NCBI GenBank assembly: GCA_023055505.1
Contig: JALIRH010000001.1
Location: 120,625,723 to 120,689,722, forward strand
Direction: 5' to 3'
Length of the DNA stretch: 64,000 bases
From: Callipepla californica brunnescens
Lineage: Eukaryota; Chordata; Aves; Galliformes; Odontophoridae
A program made the translations under genes and the position numbers. The notes under the pieces were generated by a model. It searched no databases, had not been told where the DNA came from, and was given only the letters and a program-made list of their open reading frames with translations. Positions 24,501-36,500 of this stretch are shown here, one piece after another; the stretch's first letter is position 1, and every line of letters begins with the position of its first letter.

Positions 24501-27500
24501 CAGTCCCTGAATCAGGCCCTAAATACTTTTCTTTCTCAAAATTCCTTCTCAGAACTGTATTTAATAAATAAATAAATAAATAAATAAAAAGGCCAAATTG
24601 TAGCTTGCCTTATCTATTGGCAGAATTAATTTAGGTGCATTCAGAGTATTTTAAACCTTATTTTCACCTTTTTTCCCACCGGTGGCCTATCGGATTATCC
24701 TCCCATCCTTGCCCTGCTTTGCTGCTCATTTAGCACTGCTCACAAACTATGAATGCATTTTGGGTAATCTGAATTACCATTTGAACCAGCTCTTCAAGCA
24801 GGCACCTTTAAAGACAATCCCCTGTGCTGGTACCTCTTTGTTGACCCTTTCTCTGAAAAGGTAGGCAGCAGAGACAGATGGTGACAGAGAGAAATAATTA
24901 TTTTTGACAGGAATTTGAATGAGACATTGCAAATAGTACCTCAGTGATGATTATTTCTGCCTGATTTTTTCCTAACGGGATTACACATAAAGACAGATTT
25001 GATACAAGGGACCACCTTTACAGCAGCTTGGCTCAGCTGGTCTCTGGTTGAGCCTGGTCCCAGCCCAGCTTGTGGCTGAGCTCATAAAATACCTTTTAAA
25101 ATTCCTAGGTTTTCCCAGTTCTGTCATTTTTCCCCCTCTTAAACTCTGAGATATATAAATAGGAAAGGCTGCATTAGAGAAAGTAAATATTTATGAGCAC
25201 TTTAACTTCTGGTTGCATCCTTTGGTCAAGTGCTGCAAGCTCAGAGGTTGTAAGTTACCACTTGAAGAAGTGTTAGGCCTTGGATAATAGCTTAGAAGAG
25301 GACTTTTTTCAGGGGGCAGATGGCATCTGTCATTGTCTGTATCTCTAACTGTAAGAGATGAAGCAACTGTAAGAAATGAACTTGTCACATCAGGGAAGTT
25401 TACTGCTCCCATGTAGGAGTTGAGTGTAGGAGGCACAGATGTGGCTTGGAGGACCCCAGCACAGCTGTGATCACTTTGTGATGGAGCATCTCTCGACCTA
25501 CCTGCCTTGCACCTTCCATGCCCTTGGTGTTATGATAGCTGAATATCACCTGAGAGGTATTTTCGTGGCTCATTTGGGGCCCAGCACATGAAATATTACA
25601 GAGGCGATGCAGGAGAGTGCAGAGCTAGTTCTGACCTCCTGACACATCCCATTATTAGCCCAAGTTTTCAGACTCGCTGCTAAGATTCTACCTTCATCTT
25701 TCAAACTTTGGCAAAGGCTGCTGCCGTGTGCTGAAAATGTCCAGTGCTTACCTAAGGGTGAATTTGTCTGGAAGGAGAGAACTAATTTCACTTCCCCAGA
25801 GAATTATAAGAAATAAATGCTCCTTTTTTATCAGTGTTTTGCAGGGAAGAAACAGTGTAGTATTGGGGATTGCCTTCCAGAAAATGCCTCTGCATTTCCC
25901 TAACTAAAAATAAAACAAATATATTAGAAAAAGAGTTCTAGGACCTTATTATACTTTGGCAGGTAAATTACCTGAAAACCCCACCTTTACTGAGTCTTCT
26001 GTATTTTCAAAGCAGATAAACCTTTCCCTATTGTTTCTTCAGTCCTTCGTGAAATTCTGTTCTGGGACAACTGACTGTCCCAGTCATCCAGAGTCATAGA
26101 ATCATAAAGTCAAAGAATCATGAGGTCATTAAGGTTGGAAAAGACCACTAAGATCATCTTCAACCATCAAGCCATGACTACCACACCCACTAACCACATC
26201 CCTCAGTGCTGCCACACCTGCATAGTTCTTGAACAATTCCAGGGACGGTGACTCCACCTAGGAATACTCCCAGAAATACTCCTACTGCATGGCTAAGGGA
26301 GAAAACAAAGCAGCTCACCTAAAATACTGATGAATTTGGAAAAGAAGAGGAAGGGATAACGCAAGCTAGGGAAAAGAGGTTGACAGTGGTCAGGCCAAGA
26401 GCTTTGTGACACAGCTAACAGGGGAGGAAATTTTAAGCAAGCACTGAGGTAAGTAGGAGCAAACATGAGGGCTGGAAAAGGGACAGGACGCAGGATTAAA
26501 AGAGGAAAGAGCTAAATAGGGCAAAGAAGTGAAGTGGGAGAGGAGAGTTACAGAGAGACGTGTGTAAAGGTGGAGTCCTGAGACATGTGTGAGCCAGAGG
26601 ATGGAGCATGGTTAGTGACATGGAAGAATGGCAGGTTGCCAACAGGACCAGACAACATCTGCAAGAATAAATGCCAAATAGAGCTTGATATTTTAGTGGG
26701 GTAAAAGGTCAAGAGGCAAAGATTAGAACCATAGAGTTATAGAATCACAGAATCATTGAATCATAGAATGGCCTGGGTTGAAAAGGACCTCAAAGATCAT
26801 CTAGTTCCAATCCTCCTGCCATGAGCAGAGTTGCCTGCCACTGAAGTAGGCTGCCCAGAGCCACATCCAGCCTTGCCTTGAATGCCTCTGGGCATGGGGC
26901 ATCCATAACCTCTCTGGGTAACCTGTTCCAGTGTGTCACCACCCTCTGAGTGAAAAACTTCCTACTAATATCTGACCTGAAACTCCCATCTTAGTTTAAA
27001 AGCAGTCCCCCTTGTCCTGAAGAAGGGATCTTAAAGACCATAGTGCTCCAACCTCCCTGCCATGGGCAGGGTTGCCATCATTCTTCCCACTAGCACCTGT
27101 TGAATCTTACCAGGGAAACAGAAAATGAAAGCTGTACTAATGGACTGGAATCTTCTCATGCACCAAGCTCCTTTCCCCAGTAGGAGTCCATGTACTCATT
27201 TTTGTAGTGAGTCCCATTGTAAGTACTGACTTAAACCTGGTACATTCCACTCCTATTCTCCCATGCAATAGAGATGGCAAAAGAGGAGCTTTCCTAGCTC
27301 CCACAACCGCCTCAATAAATTACATGTATGATTTCGTAATTGATGCCTACTAGGTGTACTTTTTTAGACATGACTACCAGAGCTTTTATAAAGGTGTGTT
27401 TGATTAATTACAGCTTTGCTGCCATTTCCTGTCTGCTCGCTGCTGATTTAACACCTCCCGGATTGCTTTTCCACAGGCTCTACAGGAGGAGATTAACGTT

Positions 27501-30500
27501 TCCGGTAGTAAAATAAAAGTGAGTTACCTGAGCAGTCGCACGGCTGGCTACAAATCAGTCCTGAGGATCAGCATGACCCACCCCACCATCCCCTTCAACC
27601 TCATGAAAGTCCACCTCATGGTGGCCGTCGAGGGACGCCTCTTCAGAAAGTGGTTTGCAGCTGCTCCAGACCTGTCCTATTATTTCATCTGGGACAAGAC
27701 AGATGTCTACAGCCAGAAGGTGTATGGGCTTTCAGAAGCCTTCGGTAAGTGACCCCAGGGCCTGTGTTTCTTTTTAGAAGCTGCTAAGTGGCAACGCAGA
27801 AGCCTTGTCGCAGATCGATACAGTCCAACTGCTAACACATAAAATGGTCCCTGCTGGCTCACTGCTGTTTCCTTGGAGAGGATTGGGCCCAGCTGTTCAG
27901 GCAGCACACATTTTCCCAGCAGATGAATACTTATCTATTCCCTGGCTCTCGTCCCAGCACATACATCCTGAGCTGCTGCTATCGTATCCATACAGAAGGA
28001 ATGAGCTGGGACTAGAGGCATTTGGCTATTTCTCACCTACAGCTGAAAGCTGTCAGCGCTTCTTTGAAATGAATCCCTAGAACGGAGTCCTAATCTCTTC
28101 CCCTCCTTCTGCCTGACCTTCAGGATTACCCTCATCTCATAGTTTCTCCTTTGTTACCTTTTTAAGAACATCATTCCAAGCTGGGATGTTCTCTTTCGTG
28201 CTTTGTGCAGTCAGTTACGTCTGCAAAACGCTGTCAGAAACTTCATGTCAGAGGACAGACAGGCTCTGCATGCCCAACATGACTCATAGAATCATAGAAT
28301 GGTTTGGGTCAGAAGGGAGCTCAAAGATCATCTAGCTCTAACCCTTCCATGGGCAGAGCTACCAACCACTAAATCACACACTAGGATCAGTTTGCCAAGG
28401 GTCCCATCCAACCTGGTCTTGAACACCTCCAAGAACAGGACATCCTCGGCTTCTCCAGACAGACTGCTCCAGCATCCCATCACTCTCTCCGTGGAAAATT
28501 TCCATGGCATCTAATGTGTGATGCTGCAGGGAAGGATCGAGTGTGTAGTGAATAGAGGTGATGCTTCTCTGCAGTTTTTCCTTCCTATCTGGTGAACACC
28601 CAAAGGAAATACAGTCAAATATCTTGAGTGTTGACCAACCCTTTCAGGCCAGCAAAGCCATGGTATTAGCAAGATGGGAGAGATCTTTAATAGAGCTCTT
28701 TTTGGCATAAGGATGGTGCCCTGATTCCTCGTAGCCTCACAGAAGATAAGTCTCTTGCTCATCTTGTTTCTGAGAGGGAGAAAAGGTACATTCCTTGTAC
28801 TCAGTCACTAAACTCAGCTGTCTTGAGCAGGCTTTGTGATACAACTTGCTGAACCTTACCCAGTTCAGATCCCAGAATGAGAACTGTTCCTTTATAGCAT
28901 GTACTGAAATGTTATGTTTATTTGCCCTTTAAGATGCTAGATGAGCAGGTGATCCTGGCATATGATGTGACACAGCTCTGCAGCCTCAGGGTACTCAGGA
29001 CATCAGCTCTCAGGTTTTCCTTGCTTCCATCTATTAGCACAGTGAAAAACATCAAGTCTTCATTTCCTGAACTGCATCTCCCCCTGTGTGATCTTTCAAG
29101 AGGCCGTATTTGCTGGGGGGTCCTGAGTTCACTTACAGCACAGCACTGCTTTGGAGATGAGACTTTTTTTTTTTTACTGGCAAAAAAATTAGCCATGTAA
29201 TTGCTTTTCATTTGTGCAGAACTTACAGTTTTGCTCTGTTCCGACATTAGTGCTGGAAAGATAAGGCAGGGCAAAAGAAAAGCAGGCCAATAAAACTGGG
29301 TCTTGATACTTCTGAGAAAATCATAAAGGAGTCATTATTCTGTCAAAAGCATGATTCTTCTTCTTCTGACATCAATTTAGGAAATGACTCCAGTATATGT
29401 AGCTGGGTTATGAAAGACTCTGATTAGACATCGTAACAAACAAAAACGTGTTCTTTTGTGTACCTTTTTGACATTATCAATGACCACAAGTGACCTGACG
29501 TCTAAAACTGATATGCGTTCCTTGCCTGTTGCTTCATTTGTGTCCTTACTCTCAAATTAAGGCAGTGATTTTCAGCAAATTCCTGACATGCGTTAAAGAT
29601 GGTAAACAGGATTAAAATGCTCCCATTTAGGCATCTGGCATTGCTCTACATTCTAGAATAGTCATTGTTGTACGATATGGCTTTAAAACAGTGCCTTTTA
29701 AGTATTTAGCACATATGACCAACATCTACAACTCCATCGACCTTTTTAAATGCAGATGGCCTTTGGGAAACACTGCAAGTCCACGTGACAGTGATGACAT
29801 TTGAAATGAAATAGGCAGTTATGCGTAGAACTAGGCTGAAATTCTGAGTGTGCAGACTGTACAGTTTCAGGTTACTAATGTGGAGGGGGTCTTTTGTTTC
29901 TCTCTTGCTTACAGTTTCCGTGGGTTATGAGTACGAGTCTTGTCCTGACTTGATCCTGTGGGAGAAGAGGACAGCTGTGCTTCAGGGTTATGAAATCGAT
30001 GCTTCCAAGCTTGGAGGATGGTCCTTGGACAAACACCATGCCCTCAACATACAAAGTGGTAGGTCGGCTGTAGCACATAACTAAAGAATACTGTGGTGTG
30101 GCATGGCATGGTTACTTAACATTAAGAATTCAATTAAAAAAGAGAAGGGTTAGGGTCTGACCAATGTAAGAACTCTTTTCTACCAACATATTATTTATGT
30201 AACCTACATTTAGAATCAATTTTGTGTGTCTGAATCCAAAAGAAGCTTATTGTGGTGAATCATAATAATGCCCATGAAGTATATGGGCACCTCTAACTTT
30301 GTATTATCTTAAAAGAAGGTGATTAGCGAGGAAAATAATCCTAAAATAAAGAAGTGAGTGTGTCCAGATTGGACCTACCACTGGTTATAAATCCACCCAG
30401 CCACATCCTGCAGTGTGCAAGTGGACAAATGGAAAGCTTCATGAGTTATAAGGGAAAATAGAAGGTTCCAGAGCCCTTGAAGAGAGTTCAGGTCTGCAGC

Positions 30501-33500
30501 AGGGAAACCTGAAAGGTGACCAGAATGCAATCAAAAGGTGGAAGCACAGTCTGTCTCTGAATGGTGGCAGTGATATGGGGGAAAATATCTAAATTCAGTT
30601 CGCACTGTGCTTATAGAGAACATACGCAGAGCTCCTCTGAGCTTTGTAGATGAAACATTTCTCTAGAGAACGCACCATGGCTTTCTTGTCTCTTATCTTT
30701 TCATGAGCAATGTGATGCATGTATGTATTTATTTATTTATTTTACCTGGCAGGCTGCAAATTACAGGGCAAAAGAGGGACAGAAAAGGAAGGTGAAAATT
30801 CAAGAGACGCTGAAAAGGGTGTTTCATTCACAAGCACAAAAAGTCTTGTTCTCCCTGTGTGCTTTTACCTTGCAAGGAATGTAATGGGGCTGTAAAAAAT
30901 AGGCTTGCTTCTGATGAGCTGGCCTTCTTCTAGCAATCAGGATACACCTCCTTCCCACTTCCAGCAGTGCCACTGTATCCTCCCTGTGAGTCTTAGTTTC
31001 CTGATTCCTTTATCACTGTTTTCTCTCTCTAGGTATCTTGCATAAAGGAAACGGGGAAAACCAGTTTATTTCCCAGCAGCCTCCTGTAATAGGAAGCATC
31101 ATGGGCAATGGTCGTAGACGTAGCATTTCTTGTCCGAGTTGCAATGGTCTTGCAGATGGGAACAAACTCCTGGCTCCTGTCGCTCTAACATGTGGATCTG
31201 ATGGAAGTCTTTATGTTGGAGATTTCAACTACATCCGAAGAATCTTTCCCTCTGGCAATGTCACCAACATACTGGAACTAAGGTACATTGTGCTGCATGC
31301 GGCTGTTATAATTATGCAGTTAAGTTCTGCACAGTCTTGCATACCCAAAAGGAAAATAAGAAAAAATTGTTACAGAAAACACAGAAAGAGAAGGAAAGGA
31401 AAAATAAATAAATAAATAAACCTGTCCAGATTTGCCTCTTCTGCAACTATGCTAATTTTGACTTACACCAGAGAAAATTTGGCCTAGCAAGTTCATCGCA
31501 TACTAAAAATACTGTCACAGTTTCATGCTGCTAAATCAAACTGTGTTAATGTTTCCCATTCGGTCTACTCGTAGGCCAGTGGGAATTCTTAAAATTAACA
31601 ACCAGCCTCCAGGATAACCCAGACTTGGAAGGACACAGCACTGATGACAGTACGTAGAGGTTAATCAGGATAGATGATCATTCATACTTAAGACAGGATG
31701 ATCACCTAGGGAGTCACAAACCAGAGGCTTCTCTAGTTGTTTTTAAGGGACAAACACATATTGGTTCCCTCTAGTCTCCAGCTGAACATCTGTTACAGGA
31801 TGAAGATATAGATGGAGCATCTTAGAGTAACTGAAGCATTTCCTTTACCTCAGAATAACAAAGGAAAGCGATAGACCAGGAGAAATTTTGGAGGCCTGTT
31901 AAAGAGAAACCACTAAAAATAAGGAAGGGGAGCAAACATTACAGCTTTATCATGAGTTCTGAGGACATTAAATAGATTGTGATTGGAGCTGGAATTTCAT
32001 ATTGACTTCAGTAGTTATATTTTTCATCTGTAACATTTCCATAACAGTTACTCTTACTTACTTCAGAGCACCAGAGCATGGTTCTGGACTCTTCACGTGG
32101 CCAGACTAAACTGACTCCAGTAATGTCACTGGGGTTAGAGGAGTATTTTTGAAGGAGGCTTTTCTACTTGGAGGATCTGACCTGAGAGCTCCGTATGAAG
32201 TTTGCATCATAGGAGCATTGACGCTCCCATTTAGCTCTTAAGACCTGGTCTGATAGAGACTGTCTCAGAAAGCAAGAAGCCCTGATGTACTCCGGTTTAA
32301 CATCCTGTCTTCTGGGGACAAAAGTAAGGCCATTTCTGCAAACAGTGCCACATGGAAGGCCCCATCTCAGCTGAGCAGTGCAGCAGTATCCCATGCACCA
32401 TTGCTTTGTATTACTGTTTGCTCCACAAGGCTGCAGGTGAAAAACAGAAGGGCTGATCTGCAGCAGTACTGTTTTCTAAGATCCATTTAGTCCTTCGTTA
32501 ACGAACACACCACAGTCATTACACCCACAAGACCTTGCTGAGGGCTTAATTTGGCACATAGAGCTGTAGACTGTGGTGTATGAGAACAAAATCCAGACAG
32601 CTGTCACAAGGTCGGCGCCTGCAGAATAGGTGCTTTGCTCTGCCCACACAGAGGTGACAAAATGAAGAGTTGTAGGATCTGGAAGCCCAAAATGACATGT
32701 TTACAGAGTACTGCTGGAGTACCTATCAAGGAAATAAGCAAAAGGCTGATTTATTCTATTCATTTTTGTGATAGACAGATACACAATATCTCTCGTACCT
32801 GTAAGATTGAGAAGGTGGGATAAATCTTCTGTGCTGGTCCACATTAAAGAATATAATATTCTTCCAGTGCCACAAAGTTATTTTAATGACCAAAGGTGAG
32901 ATTTCCAGGAGATCCCAGGTAATCTGGGGCCGAAATCCCATTGCAACTCGCTGGGATTAATATCTCATTCCCAGAAGTACAATTTGGAAAACCCAATCTC
33001 TGTTTCATTGTCAGTGGAAATGCCAGACCCGGTGGAGGTTTTACAGAGTGTTTCCTGATTGGAAAAGAAAATTGGGAGTCTTGAGAGAGTGGCCTTGCTG
33101 ACTTTTGCGTAGAGCCACAAAGTTAAATTTACTCCAGATTTGAATCTGCTGGAACGATTGCTGCTTCATCTGTGCAAACACTTAGGTTACTGGATCTAAT
33201 AAACGTTTCTTCACTCTGGTGTGCTATAAAGCACGTGGGTTCAGATGCAGGCTGACTAAAAGCTATGGAGGAAAGCCATTGCTTTTGTACTAAATAGAGT
33301 TTGCTTGTGCCTTCTCAAATCATCATCTCTGCAGAGATTAACACCCTCACTATTTGGATTTGGGCTGTTCTGGGCTTTTTTTTCTTTTTTTTCTTTTTTT
33401 TAAGTGTATTGTTCTGTTGTAGAGAGGAAAGCAAATGCATTGTGGGTCACAGATAACTGCAGATGGGTATGTAACCAGACTCATGAAAAATGACCAGCTC

Positions 33501-36500
33501 AGAATTATTTCAGTCCTCTGGGCTGGAGTTCATGAGGTTACAGCAATGAACTGCCACCCACAATGGTGCAACTGGGAAGCTACCTTTGTAAATCACAAAA
33601 TATTGCTTTGAGCGCTAGTGGAAAAAAAAAAACAAAACTGTGCATATATCTACTTCCACATACATCTAGCTCCGTGTGACAAAGTCTGCCTCGTCCTATC
33701 TTTTACATTAAGTGGATAACTCCAAGCAGGTGAGATCCCACTTCCTTTGTGATATGCAGTGATACATAAGTGAGCTCACTGACAAGTAATATCCAATATA
33801 AAATATATCAGTGTCATTCCAGCTAAGTCTTTATTTATTATTGCATTGTATGATACAGTTACTGTCAAGTTTTCAATCTGCTAATAATGCTTCGAATTGA
33901 GCCGCTAACACCTCATTCTTTCTTCTATTCCCTGCTTTCCTGTCTTCTGTCAGAAATAAAGATTTCAGACATAGGTAAGCCAACCAGTGGAGAATTCTTA
34001 TGCTGCTCCCTGTCTTGTTGCATGTTGTTACACAGTGAGCCACGAGTGCCATTTCCAGATGATTCAATAGGAAATGAAGCTGCTGTGATTAAAACTGGCA
34101 TAGGTGATCAGTCATCAGAATGGGGAGCCATTAATCACAGAGCAGAATCGTGCAGACTTCGGCATGATCTGTAGCAGTCGCAGACAGAGGAAATATAGAC
34201 ACAAGAGGAGGGTCTATATGAGGAGGGTGGAAGAAAAGTGGGTGGGAATTAACCAAGAGAGGGCACCTCCAGGACAAAGGTCGCTTGACGAGCTTTGGTG
34301 GAAAAATAATTCTCATATGGTGGAATGTCTTCCTTCTCAGTGCTGGGGAAAGGACTAGACAAAATGGAAGGCCAGATGCACCTCAGCATAAATGTAAGAT
34401 TTTGTAAATCTTCATCAGTCAGAGCTCTACACCTGAGAGCATTCACATTTTGTGAAAATACATGAGTCATAGCAAGGAGGTAGTGCAGCTCAGAACCTTA
34501 GCCAAGAAGTGCAATAGAAAAGGAAGTAATGACAAGAAAACAACATGAAAGAGCGATTCTTGAATCGGAGCTTTGTCACTAGGAATATTTGTCACTTGGG
34601 TTCACTGGAGCTGCAGTGAGTTTGATGCAATCAGTTTCGTTCAGGAAGATGTCAACCTCCTGTCATTGTTTGTGTTTGCAAGGACTTCTCTGGCTCTGAC
34701 AAGTTTCCCATCCTTCTCCCCACATGCTTTCTAAATTAGAAGGGTAGGTTGTGGAGCTGGGATGTTTTGAGTTTTGTTTTCTATGCGCATTTGGGATTGG
34801 GAACTTTTTTTTTTGCTCCAAGTTTTTTCTTTACTGTTTCTTTGGCTTTACAGAGGCTATGCAAAACCAAAAGTGTTCATTTTATCTGCATGCCTGGAAA
34901 TGCAATGGAGTAGAAAGTGTTTTTTTGTCTTATTGCCAAAACATTAATGAAAGACTGAGCTCCCCCTCTATAATGAACTGGCCCAGAGCTTCTATTAGTT
35001 TGGCTGCAAAGTTGGCACTGAAGACCTTTGCACCGACTGTCTTCATCAGGCTGAGTTCCAGCCCCCAGCTCCTCATTCGTATCATTTGAAGGCAATAGAA
35101 AAACTCATTTTTCTGTGGAACAGCCAGGTTGTATCCTTAATGACCTAGAAATACATAGCCACAAAAGTGCACCTGTTTAGACAGTGAAGGACAGCAGCTG
35201 AATAGCTGTTCCAGGATGAGTCGTTCTATATGAAGGCGATAACTGAGCCAAAATATATGGACTGGCCACAGATGCTGCAGATGCCACCAGAGCTTTATGA
35301 ATTTGGCAGGGCTTTACTTCAGACAATTCCTAGAAAATAAGAAATTAAATGAAAAGAGAAGAAGACATTCTCACTCCAGTGCAGTCCAAAGGTGACTGGT
35401 AAGGGTGGAGGAGAGGAGGAGCTCTAGGTCAAATATTGCCATCTGAGACTGCATTAAGAGAATCATCTGTGAGTGTTAGCAGCTGTTCCATGTCATTTTC
35501 CTCTAACATTTCTTGTTAGGAAGCCTCTTCATTCCTGAGCCACCGCAAAACGAGCGGGTGTAGCCTTAGCTACAGCTGCAGTGCTCTGAGCTCCATAAGG
35601 TCCTAAGCTTGACATCATTGGCAGGCAGTAGTTGCAGAGAGTGAGATTCACTTCTGTGAATCTCAGTGGTTCAAAAAGGCTGCAGTCCATATGCAAAAAT
35701 TTCCTCGTTTCAGAGGAAAAGAAAAAGATTTCCTCCCAGTTATGTCACCTGCTGTGATCTTGCTCTCCGAAGGCTCCACAGCTACCATCTAAGAGGCTTA
35801 GCTCTACAGCACAGCATGGGTTGCTAAGATCCAACTCTGTTGCAACAGCCAAAAAGGCTGTGGGCCAACATGGAAATGTCAGCTAACCCAAAAACCATCA
35901 CCAAATAGTGATCCCTCCCAATTTTACACTCATCTGTCATTTGGTGATAGATGAATATGAACTTTCTCCCATATGTCTGTGTGTGTGGACCTGTCTTGAT
36001 GGGCCAATAGAAGCTAATGATTTTTTCCAAGCATGGCAATAATAATTTGCTGTTTATTATTGTTATCTTTTCTCTGCAGGAACATGGGGGGCAGTGAAGC
36101 ATTTCTGTCTAACAAATATGCAGAAAGTGTCCGCACATAGATATATTCCTCCATTCTTCCTTCCATTCCTACCTCAGAGAGACAATTGCCACAATTAGTT
36201 GCAAAAAGAGATGTCTGAGAAAACTGCCCTAGGATCAGATCAGAAGTCCTTTGCAGTTTGTGGGTTGGCTTATGGCATCGCTATGAAGTTTTATTATCCA
36301 GTCTGTGACACTAAAAGAGCTTTGGGCATCGCACACCAACTGAAAACACTAAAAGGCCAAGTGTAAATTCAGCTCACTGCGCTGTGTGGCCTCCTTATGT
36401 GCTAATCTATTGAATGTCACCCAGGGAGAAAAAAAGCCCAGTACCTCACACAGGCTGTAATCAAATCCTCTGTTTGTGAGCTGCAGGGTGCTGAGCATGG

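Larger units (their letters stand above)
22089..27476 (+). other. TENM4: TENM4 intron between window exons 3 and 4 (5,388 nt)
   Basis: It contains antisense CR1 fragments near 22418, 26092 and 26727-27085, an AAAT repeat at 24562-24590, and a purine-rich stretch from about 26290 to 26650 between two CR1 copies. No gene signal is visible. Confidence 0.85.
31283..33953 (+). other. TENM4: TENM4 intron upstream of the microexon (2,671 nt)
   Basis: No CR1 fragment is visible. It has a TAAA repeat at 31402-31420, a T-rich stretch at 33377-33404 and a short poly-A at 33620-33632. The last 45 nt before the microexon are almost entirely pyrimidine. Confidence 0.88.

Noticed and set aside
31283..31415. 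Read-through of exon 6 into the intron to a stop at 31413-31415
   Set aside because: The translated intron part is low-complexity ([18 protein letters not shown]) and the donor and phase agree with the known exon end.
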